Assembly (NCBI RefSeq): GCF_040409795.1
Contig: NZ_CP099571.1
Span: 1,302,001 to 1,366,000, forward strand
Source: Polynucleobacter sp. MWH-UH19D
GTDB lineage: Bacteria > Pseudomonadota > Gammaproteobacteria > Burkholderiales > Burkholderiaceae
Reading direction: 5' to 3'
DNA length: 64,000 nucleotides
The first letter of the stretch is position 1. Each line of letters begins with the position of its first letter. Position numbers and translations under genes: made by a program. A model generated the notes under the pieces. That model did no database searches. It was not told the DNA's origin and saw only the letters and a list, made by a program, of their open reading frames with translations. Shown piece by piece: positions 49,844 to 59,064 of this stretch.

Positions 49844-50350
49844 TCAAATCAAATGCAGCCAATGGCCAAGTTGATGCCAAAAACTCTCAGGCACCAGTGT
49901 AAGCAACCAGGTCATGGTTAAATAACGCAACAATTTCCCAATAAACATATAAATTAAACAAGGCTTCCAAGCCAATTTAAGCCATCCTGCTGCCAAACAT
50001 AATGGATCCCCAAATCCAGGCAGCCAGGAAAGCAGCAAAATTTTTGGACCCCAATCTTCCAACCACGCTTTAAGCTTAGTATTTTTAGGCTCTCCAACGG
50101 ACTTCATCCCTTGACGCGCAATATATCCAAGCCACCAGTCGAGCATACCGCCCAGGGTGTTGCCAATAGTTGCCACCATGATGGCCACCCAAAACAACTG
50201 TGGGTTTAAGCTGATGTAACCAAATAAGATTGGCTCTGATCCAAGCGGTATTAAGGTTGCAGAAACAAAAGCGCTAATAAAGACAGCAGGTAAACCTACT
50301 GATGGCATGCCAAACCATGCAAAAAAGTGCTGAAGTGCTTGTTCTATCAA
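49844..50350 (-). CDS. YqaA family membrane protein (DedA/SNARE-associated superfamily)
   Basis: A 168-residue protein with about four to five hydrophobic segments. The region FISAFVSATLIPLGSEPILFGYI and the later GNTLGGMLDWWLGYIARQG with LSWLPGFGDPLCLAAGWLKL are characteristic of the YqaA branch of the DedA superfamily, thought to act in lipid flipping or membrane homeostasis. It lies upstream of bdhA on the same strand. Confidence 0.85.
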   Translation of the reverse strand: MIEQALQHFFAWFGMPSVGLPAVFISAFVSATLIPLGSEPILFGYISLNPQLFWVAIMVATIGNTLGGMLDWWLGYIARQGMKSVGEPKNTKLKAWLEDWGPKILLLSWLPGFGDPLCLAAGWLKLAWKPCLIYMFIGKLLRYLTMTWLLTLVPESFWHQLGHWLHLI

Positions 50351-50494
50351 GCAAAAACTCCGGATTTTTTCAAAACAAGGCCGCTTTCATATTGAATGAT
50401 CTCATTTTAAGCTCAAGCATGCTGAGGCATTCCTCCTGAATTTCAATTCTTGCTTAAACTAATGGTTTGCACTGAATAGCTATAGAACATCACC

Positions 50495-51664
50495 ATGAAT
50501 CACCCCATCCCCAAGCCAGATCAATATCAAGATATGCGTGAAGCGTTGCGCGACCTATGTGGCAGTTTTGATTCTGCATATTGGCAAAAAATTGATCACG
50601 AGCGTGACTATCCTGAGGCCTTTGTTGATGCGATGGCAAACGCGGGCTGGTTAGCAGCCTTGATTCCAGAAGAATATGGTGGCTCTGGTCTCGGTTTAGC
50701 TGAAGCCTCAGTCATCATGGAGGAAATTAACTTCTCCGGCGGTAATGCTGGTTCTTGCCATGGTCAGATGTACAACATGGGTACGTTATTACGCCATGGA
50801 TCTGAAACACAAAAGAAACTCTATCTCCCCAAAATTGCAACTGGCGAATTACGTCTACAAACCATGGCTGTTACTGAGCCAACTACAGGAACTGACACAA
50901 CCAAGCTTAAAACTACCGCTGTTAAAAAAAGTGATAAGTATGTTGTGAATGGTCAGAAGGTCTGGATCTCTCGTATTCAGCACTCTGACTTAATGATTCT
51001 CCTGGCAAGGACTACGCCACTTGCGGAAGTAACCAAAAAATCTGAAGGCATGTCAATTTTTATTGTTGATCTTAAAGAAGCAATCGGCAAAGGCATGACA
51101 ATTCAACCAATCGCTAATATGGTGAATCATGAAACTAATGAGGTCTTCTTTGATAACCTAGAGATTCCTGCGGAGAACTTAATTGGCGAAGAAGGCAAAG
51201 GCTTTAAATACATCCTTGATGGACTTAATGCTGAGCGTACTTTGATTGCTGCTGAATGTATTGGTGATGCCTACTGGTTTGTGGATAAAGCGCGCCGCTA
51301 TGCCAATGAGCGTGTAGTCTTTGATCGCCCGATTGGCAAAAACCAAGGCATACAGTTCCCGATTGCAGACTCTTATATCGAGACAGAAGCAGCTAACCTC
51401 ATGCGCTTTAAAGCTTGCAATCTCTTTGATGCAAAAGAGCCTTGTGGCGCCGAAGCCAATATGGCGAAGTATCTAGCGGCTAAAGCTTCATGGGAAGCTG
51501 CAAACGTCTGCATACAAACTCATGGTGGATTTGGATTTGCTAATGAGTATGATGTTGAGCGCAAGTTCCGCGAGACACGCCTCTATCAAGTAGCACCGAT
51601 CTCTACCAACCTCATCTACTCTTATGTGGCTGAGCATATCCTTGGTCTGCCAAGATCTTTCTAA
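50495..51664 (+). CDS. Acyl-CoA dehydrogenase
   Basis: A 389-residue FAD-dependent acyl-CoA dehydrogenase. Family features include LIPEEYGGSGLGLAEASV, MAVTEPTTGTDTTKLKTTAV (FAD and substrate loop), NGQKVWISRI and the C-terminal QTHGGFGFANEYDVERKFRE. The chain-length preference is not clear. A CaiB/BaiF CoA transferase gene follows 12 bases later, so the pair probably acts on the same acid as its CoA ester. No repressor is adjacent. Confidence 0.92.
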   Translation: MNHPIPKPDQYQDMREALRDLCGSFDSAYWQKIDHERDYPEAFVDAMANAGWLAALIPEEYGGSGLGLAEASVIMEEINFSGGNAGSCHGQMYNMGTLLRHGSETQKKLYLPKIATGELRLQTMAVTEPTTGTDTTKLKTTAVKKSDKYVVNGQKVWISRIQHSDLMILLARTTPLAEVTKKSEGMSIFIVDLKEAIGKGMTIQPIANMVNHETNEVFFDNLEIPAENLIGEEGKGFKYILDGLNAERTLIAAECIGDAYWFVDKARRYANERVVFDRPIGKNQGIQFPIADSYIETEAANLMRFKACNLFDAKEPCGAEANMAKYLAAKASWEAANVCIQTHGGFGFANEYDVERKFRETRLYQVAPISTNLIYSYVAEHILGLPRSF

Positions 51665-51676
51665 TCAATATTCAAT

Positions 51677-52861
51677 ATGAGCATTCGTCCACTAGATGGC
51701 ATTACAGTGATTGCTTTAGAGCATGTCATTGCAGCTCCTTTTTGCACAAGACAATTAGCTGATCTTGGAGCTCGTATTATCAAAATCGAGCGCCCAGGCG
51801 ATGGCGACTTTGCAAGAGGCTATGACACTCAAGTTGAAGGACTCTCCTCTCACTTTGTTTGGGTGAATCGATCCAAAGAAAGCATTACCCTTGACCTGAA
51901 ACAAGACTCTGCTTTAGCGGTGCTAAAAAGCTTACTCAAAACAGCTGATGTATTTATTCAAAATCTAGCGCCAGGTGCAGCAGCTCGTATGGGCCTCACT
52001 CCAGAAGCGCTCCAAAAAGAAAATCCCGGCCTGATTCTTTGTGCGATTTCTGGTTACGGTAATGATGGCCCTTATCGCGACAAAAAGGCATATGACCTGT
52101 TAATTCAGAGTGAAGCAGGATTCCTCTCTATTACGGGCACCCCCGAAACCCCAAGTAAAGCAGGAAACTCTATTGCTGATATCGCGGCTGGCATGTACGC
52201 CTATACCAATATTTTGGCCGCCCTCTTACAAAGAGGCAAAACAGGCAAAGGCACAGTGATTGATATCTCCATGCTAGAGGCCTTGAGTGAATGGATGAGT
52301 TTTCCAATGTATTACGCCTATAAAGGCGCCAATCCACCATCTAGAAATGGTGCATCACATGCCACCATTTACCCCTATGGCCCTTTTAAAGCTGGGGATG
52401 GAAAGACAGTAATGCTTGGCCTACAAAACGAGCGTGAGTGGGTACAGTTTTGCGAAATAGTTTTACAAAATCCAGATCTAGCAAAAGACGAGCGCTTCGA
52501 CAAAAACTATAAACGTAATGAGAAGCGCGCTGAATTATTGGAGATAATTAATGCATGTTTTCAAAAACTCACTGTGGAACAAGTAATCGCCAGATTAGAT
52601 AAAGCGCATATTGCTAATGCACGACTTAATGACATGGAAGGCCTTTGGAAGCATGAACAACTGAAGGCTCGTCAACGTTGGGCTGAAATAGGAACTCCAG
52701 CGGGCAAGATACCAGCCCTTTTACCTCCTGGTCTAAATGATAGCTACGACTATCGAATGGATCCCATTCCTGCGGTTGGTGAGCATACCGAATCCATTCT
52801 CAAAGAACTCGGTATGAGTGATGATGAGATCGCACACATGCGTGCAAACGGAGCCATTTAA
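51677..52861 (+). CDS. CaiB/BaiF family CoA transferase
   Basis: A 394-residue type III CoA transferase. Conserved features are GITVIALEHVIAAPFCTRQLADLGARIIKIERPGDGD (residues about 7-43 in all), NRSKESITLDLK, and KKAYDLLIQSEAG with the catalytic Asp. Such enzymes move CoA from one acyl-CoA to another organic acid. It is directly downstream of the acyl-CoA dehydrogenase. Its stop overlaps the stop of the convergent cls gene by 4 bases. Confidence 0.92.
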   Translation: MSIRPLDGITVIALEHVIAAPFCTRQLADLGARIIKIERPGDGDFARGYDTQVEGLSSHFVWVNRSKESITLDLKQDSALAVLKSLLKTADVFIQNLAPGAAARMGLTPEALQKENPGLILCAISGYGNDGPYRDKKAYDLLIQSEAGFLSITGTPETPSKAGNSIADIAAGMYAYTNILAALLQRGKTGKGTVIDISMLEALSEWMSFPMYYAYKGANPPSRNGASHATIYPYGPFKAGDGKTVMLGLQNEREWVQFCEIVLQNPDLAKDERFDKNYKRNEKRAELLEIINACFQKLTVEQVIARLDKAHIANARLNDMEGLWKHEQLKARQRWAEIGTPAGKIPALLPPGLNDSYDYRMDPIPAVGEHTESILKELGMSDDEIAHMRANGAI

Positions 52862-54333
52862 AGAAGCGGCGAAGCCAGATGTGCTGCGTTCTCAAGGTAG
52901 TGATGCCAACGTGGACGCTTTGCCCAAACCTTAGGATCAACCAAATCGGATTGTTGCAGATAGGTTTTGATGAGCTTTTCAAGCTTGGCACAGAAATCTT
53001 CGTTATACACAATAAGGCTGATCTCGAAATTCAAACGTAAGCTGCGCTGATCAAAATTTACCGATCCAAAAATTGCAATACGTTTATCAATTAGCAAACT
53101 CTTGGTGTGCAATAAACCCCCATGAAACTCTGCGATTTGAACGCCTGCGCCCATGAGGTCAGAATAAAAACTCTTGCTACTCCAAGCCACTAGCGTGGAA
53201 TCATTTAATTTTGGAACGATCAAGGTAACCTTAACCCCCCTGCCAGCAGCAGCCATTAAAGCCTGGATCAAGCCATCATCCGGACCAAAATAAGGAGTGG
53301 TGATTGTGAGCTCTTGGCGCGCATCCATGATGGATGAAAGCAATACTTGATACAAAATATCATCTCGATAAACTGGACCAGATGAGAATTCTTGCGCCAA
53401 TGCCGCACCCTCATGCGGAGATACGGGAGGCTCACGATCATTAAAATGCTTGATTCTAGGATTATCGACACTCCAGTCAAACGCAAAGGTAAGCTCAAAC
53501 TGAGCCGCTACAGGGCCTTCAATTCTGACCATCGCATCGACCCATTCACCAACGCCTGAATCTTGCTTAAAGGTGCGCGGATCAACCATGTTCATACTGC
53601 CAGTCCACACAACGACACCATCAATCACAAATATCTTGCGATGCAATCTCAAATCTGCTCGTCGGAATTGAAATCGTCCAAACTGAATCGGCAAAGCTTC
53701 CGTCACCTGAATGCCAGCACTTCGAAAACGGGCCGGCCATTGCGACTTAAACCAATCTTTACTACCCAGTGAATCCAGCAGAACACGGCATGCTACACCG
53801 CGCTTGGCAGCAGAGATTAATGCTTCACCTACCTTGTCCGCATCTCCACCTAAAGCCCAGATATAAAACTCAAGGTGTAGACTTTTTTTAGCCCGCTGAA
53901 TCTCATCAATAAATAATTGCAATATTTTTAAAGATTCTGTGTGCAACTCGATTTTATTTCCCGCAACAACAGGTGATCCATTACGGGACTCCGCAAGTAG
54001 ACTGAGTGCTTGCCCCTCAAATGGTAATTTTTTTCGATCTACCAAGTGTTGTTGGCGCATTTCTTGAGTAATCTTTTCATACTCATGATTCATGCGAACA
54101 ATTTTGCGGGTTAACTTGCGACCAACAGGGCGCTCGCCTATCAAAATATAAAGAGAAATACCAATGAGTGGCACCAAAATAACAATGAGGAACCAAGCAA
54201 AGGCAACTCCTACAGGTCTTCTAGCCGAGATGAGATAAACGCCAAATAAAACAACAATGCTGGCATGTAAGACTGGGATCCAGATTAATGAAAAACCAAA
54301 AACCGATCCAAAGATATATGACAGTATGTTCAT
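52858..54333 (-). CDS. cls: Cardiolipin synthase
   Basis: A 491-residue phospholipase D-type enzyme that makes cardiolipin from phosphatidylglycerol. An N-terminal PLDc_N membrane anchor (two helices, residues about 1-65, ending in LYILIGERPVGRK) resembles ClsA. Two catalytic HKD motifs are present: HRKIFVIDGVVVWTGSMN and HTKSLLIDKRIAIFGSVN. It overlaps the EEP gene by 4 bases (ATGA type), forming a coupled unit with it and a BFD-like ferredoxin. Confidence 0.92.
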   Translation of the reverse strand: MNILSYIFGSVFGFSLIWIPVLHASIVVLFGVYLISARRPVGVAFAWFLIVILVPLIGISLYILIGERPVGRKLTRKIVRMNHEYEKITQEMRQQHLVDRKKLPFEGQALSLLAESRNGSPVVAGNKIELHTESLKILQLFIDEIQRAKKSLHLEFYIWALGGDADKVGEALISAAKRGVACRVLLDSLGSKDWFKSQWPARFRSAGIQVTEALPIQFGRFQFRRADLRLHRKIFVIDGVVVWTGSMNMVDPRTFKQDSGVGEWVDAMVRIEGPVAAQFELTFAFDWSVDNPRIKHFNDREPPVSPHEGAALAQEFSSGPVYRDDILYQVLLSSIMDARQELTITTPYFGPDDGLIQALMAAAGRGVKVTLIVPKLNDSTLVAWSSKSFYSDLMGAGVQIAEFHGGLLHTKSLLIDKRIAIFGSVNFDQRSLRLNFEISLIVYNEDFCAKLEKLIKTYLQQSDLVDPKVWAKRPRWHHYLENAAHLASPLL

Positions 54334-55082
54334 TCCAATTCCAGTTCAGCAGCAATACCTAGATGATCCGATAACTTAAGCCATTCATGCAAAATTTCTC
54401 CTGAATGAATTTTAAGTCCACGCACATAAATTCGATCCATCGGCAAAATCGGCTTCATACTCGGGAATGTTCTTGCAGGAGCGCCCGTTAGCACTTCAAA
54501 AACCTCATTAAATCCTGCATCGCGCATCGGAAACCCTACTCGATTACGCCAGTCATTGAAGTCACCCGCCACAATGGTCGGCGCACCATCGGTCAATTCT
54601 TCGATATAACGAATAATTTCTGCAGTCTGTCGCGCTCTACCTCGCTCAAATAAAGCTAAGTGCACACAAAAGCAATGGATAGCCGGTCCAAGTTCATCAA
54701 ATTGAATCATGCTATGCAATAAACCGCGTCTTTCAAAACGATATGCAGAAATATCGTAGTTATTTCCTTTGAATAATGGACGTTTAGAGAGAATTGCATT
54801 GCCGTGATGGCCATCAGGGTACTCGACATTTTTTCCATAATGCCAGTCATGCCAAAAATCCTCTGACAAAAAATTGGTTAATTCTGTCATTGGCCACTGA
54901 GCAAAGCGACGAATTCTTCCACGATGCTCTTGCTGCAATTCCTGCAAGAACAAAATATCGGGATGATGGCTGCGCATTTTTTGACGCAGTTGATGGATTG
55001 TTGAATGACGATGCAAGGGAGATAAGCCCTTGTGAACATTCATGCTCATCACTGTAAAGCGGGTTCCTTTAGCTGGACTCAC
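54330..55082 (-). CDS. Endonuclease/exonuclease/phosphatase family protein (YbhP-like)
   Basis: A 250-residue EEP-fold hydrolase. Catalytic segments are VMSMNVHKGL, FLQELQQE, GDFNDWRNRVGF and SDHLGIAAEL at the end, as in YbhP of E. coli, whose gene neighbours clsB. It probably cleaves a phosphodiester, perhaps in lipids. The start is GTG 55082, which shares its first base with the ferredoxin stop codon (TAGTG), and its end overlaps cls; the three genes are coupled. Confidence 0.87.
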   Translation of the reverse strand: MSPAKGTRFTVMSMNVHKGLSPLHRHSTIHQLRQKMRSHHPDILFLQELQQEHRGRIRRFAQWPMTELTNFLSEDFWHDWHYGKNVEYPDGHHGNAILSKRPLFKGNNYDISAYRFERRGLLHSMIQFDELGPAIHCFCVHLALFERGRARQTAEIIRYIEELTDGAPTIVAGDFNDWRNRVGFPMRDAGFNEVFEVLTGAPARTFPSMKPILPMDRIYVRGLKIHSGEILHEWLKLSDHLGIAAELELE

Positions 55083-55282
55083 TAAGACTGTCCCGCAGCA
55101 TTTTGGCGCCGTATGCGCGCCATATAAATTTCACTTTCAACGAGATCCTGGCATTGCATGCATTTATTGCAAATCGAAGCTTGCTCCCTCAGCTCATCAA
55201 TAGAACTAATCGGGTTAGCGTCTAAATACTCACGCAATTCAATATCAAAGACCTCATTACAGAGGCAAACTATTTCAGCCAT
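55082..55282 (-). CDS. BFD-like [2Fe-2S] ferredoxin domain protein
   Basis: A 66-residue protein with the BFD-type cysteine pattern: CLC at residues 6-8 and CNKCMQC at 38-44. BFD domains hold a [2Fe-2S] cluster; in bacterioferritin-associated ferredoxin they release stored iron. Here it heads a coupled operon with an EEP hydrolase and cardiolipin synthase, an unusual context. It may sense iron or redox state, but that is inference. Confidence 0.78.
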   Translation of the reverse strand: MAEIVCLCNEVFDIELREYLDANPISSIDELREQASICNKCMQCQDLVESEIYMARIRRQNAAGQS

Positions 55283-55330
55283 AAGTTCTAAATAAGGGAA
55301 TTCAGTCTCATTTCAGTCATTTTGCCATTG

Positions 55331-55347
55331 GCTTGATAGAATCAAGC
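55331..55347. promoter_or_regulatory. Inverted repeat directly before tupB
   Basis: GCTTGAT (55331-55337) and ATCAAGC (55341-55347) form a perfect 7-bp dyad around AGA, ending 2 bases before ATG 55350. As DNA it could be an operator, and as RNA a hairpin that covers the ribosome site. The dyad at 15317-15343 in the tupA locus also has a 3-base centre but different arms. Confidence 0.45.
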
Positions 55348-55349
55348 GC

Positions 55350-56045
55350 ATGTTCACCGCCTTTCATGATGCTTTCACACTACTAGCACGCCTCGATAGC
55401 GGTGTCATTGGCATTGTCTTGGTTTCTCTTCAGGTTAGTTTAAGCGCCCTTCTATTTGGCGCACTCATCGGGGTACCAATCGGAGCCCTGCTAGCTACCG
55501 AGGAATTTAAGGGCAAAAAGGCGATTATCGTGACCCTCAACACGCTCATGGGGGTTCCCACGGTTATTGTCGGGGTGGTGGTGTATCTAATGCTTTCCCG
55601 CTCAGGCCCCCTGGGAGCCTGGGGATGGCTTTTTACTGCAAAGGGTATGACCCTTGCTCAAACCTTGCTAACCACCCCCTTAATTGCTGCCCTTAGCCGA
55701 CAAATCCTTGAAGACTCCTGGAAGATTCATCGGGACTCATTTTTAAGCCTTCGCCTACCGCTATTTTCTCGTTATAAGTGGCTTATTTGGGATTGCCGTT
55801 TTTCATTAACAATCGCTATTTTGGCTGGTCTTGCCAGAGCAATATCTGAAGTCGGCGCAGTCATGATTGTGGGTGGCAATATTGATCACTCCACCAGAAC
55901 GATGACTACCGCTATCGCCCTAGAAACTAGTAAGGGTGATTTGCCGCTAGCCTTGGCATTAGGAATCATCCTATTAACCATTGTTCTTCTAGCCAATTTA
56001 TTTACTTTTGCCGTGCGCCAGATAGTGGAGCGTCGTTATGGTTAA
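55350..56045 (+). CDS. tupB: Tungstate-type ABC transporter permease TupB
   Basis: A 231-residue inner-membrane permease with about six helices. The EAA-type loop is around LEDSWKIHRDSFLSLRL, and SEVGAVMIVGGNIDHSTRTMTTAI is typical of the TupB/WtpB/ModB group with its conserved GG-N region. It overlaps tupC by 8 bases. It lies next to the convergent formate dehydrogenase operon, an enzyme that needs Mo or W, while the matching binding proteins are at 13487-17324. Confidence 0.87.
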   Translation: MFTAFHDAFTLLARLDSGVIGIVLVSLQVSLSALLFGALIGVPIGALLATEEFKGKKAIIVTLNTLMGVPTVIVGVVVYLMLSRSGPLGAWGWLFTAKGMTLAQTLLTTPLIAALSRQILEDSWKIHRDSFLSLRLPLFSRYKWLIWDCRFSLTIAILAGLARAISEVGAVMIVGGNIDHSTRTMTTAIALETSKGDLPLALALGIILLTIVLLANLFTFAVRQIVERRYG

Positions 56046-56745
56046 TCACAAGGAACAGTTTGGGCGATTCATCGAGCTCAAAGATATTACCGTCGCAAGG
56101 AATGGTCGCACCATTTTGAATATTCCACATGCTCTCATCCCAGCAGATCGAATTACGGCCTGCATTGGGCCCAACGGGGCTGGAAAAACTACTCTACTAA
56201 AGCTACTCGCCGGACTCATTCAACCTGATACTGGCACCGTTCAATTTTCATTTGCTAGCAAAACCGCTTTAGTACTTCACCATAACCCAATGATCAAGGC
56301 ATCAGCGCGCACTAACATCAGCTTAGCAAAAGAGGTTGATGCCACCATTACCGATCAAGCTATTGATGTCGCTTTGAAGCAGATTGGACTCAGCGAATTA
56401 GCACAAAATCCTGCACATAAGCTCTCAGCGGGCGAACGTCAAAAACTCTGCCTTGCTAGGGCTATGTTACAAAAACCAAATTTGCTACTACTAGATGAGC
56501 CAACGGCAAATCTTGACCCTAGCTCCACCGATCAAGTAGAGGGGATGATTCGCAAATTTAATATTGAAGGCGCGGATGTTCTCTTCTCCTCCCACCAACT
56601 TGCACAAGTACAAAGGTTGGCTCAATACATTCTCTTTATCGATCAAGGTGAGATAAAAGAAAAGGGACCCTCTGGCCCCTTCTTTTCAAATCCGCAAACT
56701 ACTTCGGCTAAACGCTACTTACATCAAGAATTAATTCTTGAATAA
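56038..56745 (+). CDS. tupC: Tungstate-type ABC transporter ATPase TupC
   Basis: A 235-residue ABC ATPase. Walker A is GPNGAGKTTLL (about residues 42-52), the signature LSAGERQKLCLARAML, Walker B LLLLDEPTANLDP and the switch His in SSHQLAQV. It lacks the C-terminal TOBE domain of ModC, as expected for TupC; a free TOBE protein is at 17100. It overlaps tupB and its 3' end is convergent with the fdh operon. Confidence 0.87.
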   Translation: MVNHKEQFGRFIELKDITVARNGRTILNIPHALIPADRITACIGPNGAGKTTLLKLLAGLIQPDTGTVQFSFASKTALVLHHNPMIKASARTNISLAKEVDATITDQAIDVALKQIGLSELAQNPAHKLSAGERQKLCLARAMLQKPNLLLLDEPTANLDPSSTDQVEGMIRKFNIEGADVLFSSHQLAQVQRLAQYILFIDQGEIKEKGPSGPFFSNPQTTSAKRYLHQELILE

Positions 56746-56756
56746 TCCTCGAATAA

Positions 56757-57026
56757 CTATTTCGCTGCTGGCGTAGCAGCAACAGGCGCTACAAAAGGTG
56801 GAGGAGCAACACAGGCTGCTGGAGCAGGAGTCCCAGCAACCCTAAATCGATCAGCTACTCGATTTTGCGCCTGACACAGTTGATACGCAGAGACTTTATC
56901 TCCATAAGCAGCTTTCGCCTTGGTCAAGGCCGCAGCTTCAGCTTGCTCTGGCGTTAATGGAGGCAAAGCAGCAAAAGCTGTTGCGCCAACCAATGCACCG
57001 AATGCAAAAGCAATGATTTTTTTCAT
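56757..57026 (-). CDS. Small exported protein at the end of the fdh operon
   Basis: An 89-residue protein with a signal peptide (AFAFGALVGATAFAA), a helical segment with two cysteines (YQLCQAQNRVADRF and PAACVAPPP) and a Pro/Ala-rich tail. No family is recognised, but it lies only 9 bases after fdhC on the same strand, so it is likely co-expressed with formate dehydrogenase. A periplasmic role with that enzyme is plausible but unproven. Confidence 0.6.
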   Translation of the reverse strand: MKKIIAFAFGALVGATAFAALPPLTPEQAEAAALTKAKAAYGDKVSAYQLCQAQNRVADRFRVAGTPAPAACVAPPPFVAPVAATPAAK

Positions 57027-57035
57027 AGCCTATCC

Positions 57036-58091
57036 TTATTTATTCACCTTGTTATACCAAAGCTCATGATGCTCCTTAGCCCAAGTAGCATCCACGTAAC
57101 CAGTTTTCATGCCGTCGATTGAACCTTGCGAGCCAATCGTACCAATGTAGATGTGCCCCATTGCCATCGCAGTCATCAAAATTGCTGCACTACTGTGAAT
57201 AATATTGGCGATTTGCATCGTGCCACGGGTATATTCAATACTCATAAACGGAACGATCATATCAAGCACAAATCCAGACGCTGAGATTACCAAACCTAAG
57301 AAAGTCATCCCGAACCAGAACCAGAATTTCTCTCCAAAATTAAAGAAGCCTGCTGGAATATGTTTGCCAGAGAAAATGCCACCGAAACCCATAATCCAAT
57401 CGACATCTCCTTTGCTAGGTATATTTTTATGAGCAAAGAGTAAAAAGAAGATCACGATACAGATCGTAAATAACGGGCCAGTAAAGTTATGGATATTCTT
57501 GCAAAGCGCTAAAAATGATCCATAAGCCACCCCACCCATCAATGGCATTGCAAAATACTTGCCATAGAGAATTAAGAGGCCCGTAAACGCAAGCGCCAAG
57601 AAGCTAAATGCCATCAGCCAATGCACAAGACGATCAAAAGCACTAAATCGCTTAATTTTTACGCCTGACAATGGCTCATGCAATTTCATTGGACCTTTTA
57701 AGGTGTAGGTTGCAATAATTCCAAAGAATGCAATCGCTAATAACCAACCACCATATACAGTAATGACCCCATTACGAATCAGGCGCCACTCTTGACCTGA
57801 ACGCTGAATCAGAACACTCGACTCCTTGTCTGGAATGCTGACGTAGTTATAGGGATCGCTATTAGCTGTTGTAAAGATAGATGGGTTTGCGGGTTGTGAT
57901 TGCGCTTGAGTTCCGCTCGCTAAAGCATTTGGATTTGCAGGCACCGAGGATGGCGGGATATCCACACCACTTGGTGATGGCAATGGCGCCATCGGCGCAC
58001 GTTCCGCAAAGGCAACACCGCTAACCACCGTGAGCGATAAACCTAAAGTCACCACCAAAGTGCCTAGTAATTTAGAAAATGATCGTTTCAT
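57036..58091 (-). CDS. fdhC: Formate dehydrogenase gamma subunit (cytochrome b556)
   Basis: A 351-residue membrane cytochrome b that passes electrons from formate to quinone. The core (about residues 150-340) has SAFDRLVHWLMAFSFLALAFTG and NIHNFTGPLF with haem His, and IANIIHSSAAILMTAMAMGHIYIGT. An N-terminal extension of about 120 residues carries a signal peptide (ending AFAE) and a periplasmic Pro/Ser-rich domain. It lies 56 bases after the lipoprotein gene in the fdh operon. Confidence 0.92.
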   Translation of the reverse strand: MKRSFSKLLGTLVVTLGLSLTVVSGVAFAERAPMAPLPSPSGVDIPPSSVPANPNALASGTQAQSQPANPSIFTTANSDPYNYVSIPDKESSVLIQRSGQEWRLIRNGVITVYGGWLLAIAFFGIIATYTLKGPMKLHEPLSGVKIKRFSAFDRLVHWLMAFSFLALAFTGLLILYGKYFAMPLMGGVAYGSFLALCKNIHNFTGPLFTICIVIFFLLFAHKNIPSKGDVDWIMGFGGIFSGKHIPAGFFNFGEKFWFWFGMTFLGLVISASGFVLDMIVPFMSIEYTRGTMQIANIIHSSAAILMTAMAMGHIYIGTIGSQGSIDGMKTGYVDATWAKEHHELWYNKVNK

Positions 58092-58147
58092 AAAAAATGT
58101 CCTTGAACGTTATCGACGTTATCGTTTTATTTATTGTTTTCTGATGA

Positions 58148-58381
58148 TCACTTAATACGACTGTATTCGTTTTGACCTTGAGTACGCTTATCAATCGACT
58201 CAGTCCAGCTAGCTTGATTGCCGGGCGTCCAGCCTTTTGTCACGAAACCATTATTAGCGCCCATATATGGAGCAACATCGGGGCGCTTGGCTGCCTTAGC
58301 GGCAATCTCAGGCGGCTCGGAACAAGCAGTCAATAGTCCAGCAGCAATACAAAGACCTAGGATTTTGTAATAGGCTTTCAT
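58148..58381 (-). CDS. Small lipoprotein of the fdh operon
   Basis: A 77-residue protein with a lipoprotein signal (GLLTACSEP, Cys at residue 20) and a short polar domain (GFVTKGWTPGNQASW, RTQGQNEYSR). No family name is known to me. Its start shares a base with the fdhB stop (TAATG), so it is translated with fdhB. It may anchor or stabilise the periplasmic FdhAB part at the membrane. Confidence 0.7.
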   Translation of the reverse strand: MKAYYKILGLCIAAGLLTACSEPPEIAAKAAKRPDVAPYMGANNGFVTKGWTPGNQASWTESIDKRTQGQNEYSRIK

Positions 58382-59037
58382 TATTTAGCTCCCGGAATTT
58401 TTGCTGCAGGCGTTGGAGTTGGTGCTGGCGTATCTGGACCACCGTAAGCAGTAGTCCAACCAAATGCTTTAGAGCCAGGATATTTGCCATTCTTCTCGCG
58501 AGTCTTCACGCGATTATTGAAAATATCGGTGATCACATCACTATCGCCACCAATCAATGCTTTGGTAGAACACATTTCAGCACACAAAGGTAACTTACCT
58601 TCTGCCAAACGGTTGCGGCCATACTTTTCAAACTCTGCAACACTTCCATTCTCTTCTGGTCCACCACTACAGAATGTGCACTTATCCATTTTGCTACGAG
58701 AACCAAAGGCGCCCTTACTTAAGAACTGAGGCGCACCAAATGGACAGGCAAATGAACAGTAGCCACAGCCGATGCAAATATCTTTGTCATGGAGCACCAC
58801 GCCTTCATCGGTGCGGTAGAAACAATCCACTGGACAAACCGCCATACAAGGCGCATCGGTACAGTGCATACAAGCTACTGATACTGACTTTTCTTGTCCA
58901 ATGATGCCGTCATTTACTGTGACCACGCGTCGTCTATTGACGCCCCAAGGCACTTCATTGTCATTCTTACATGCAGTAACACAGCCATTGCACTCAATAC
59001 AACGCTCTGTATCGCAGATAAATTTCATTCTTGCCAT
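58381..59037 (-). CDS. fdhB: Formate dehydrogenase beta subunit (iron-sulfur)
   Basis: A 218-residue ferredoxin-type protein with four [4Fe-4S] cysteine groups: CIECNGCVTAC, CMHCTDAPCMAVCP, CIGCGYCSFACP and the CTFC...CAEMC pair. It carries electrons from FdhA to the cytochrome b subunit. In contrast to E. coli FdnH it has no C-terminal membrane helix; the end is a Pro/Ala-rich tail. AGGAG lies 6 bases before the start. It is coupled with the lipoprotein gene. Confidence 0.94.
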   Translation of the reverse strand: MARMKFICDTERCIECNGCVTACKNDNEVPWGVNRRRVVTVNDGIIGQEKSVSVACMHCTDAPCMAVCPVDCFYRTDEGVVLHDKDICIGCGYCSFACPFGAPQFLSKGAFGSRSKMDKCTFCSGGPEENGSVAEFEKYGRNRLAEGKLPLCAEMCSTKALIGGDSDVITDIFNNRVKTREKNGKYPGSKAFGWTTAYGGPDTPAPTPTPAAKIPGAK

Positions 59038-59064
59038 TGTGTTCTCCTGACTCTATCTTTTAAC

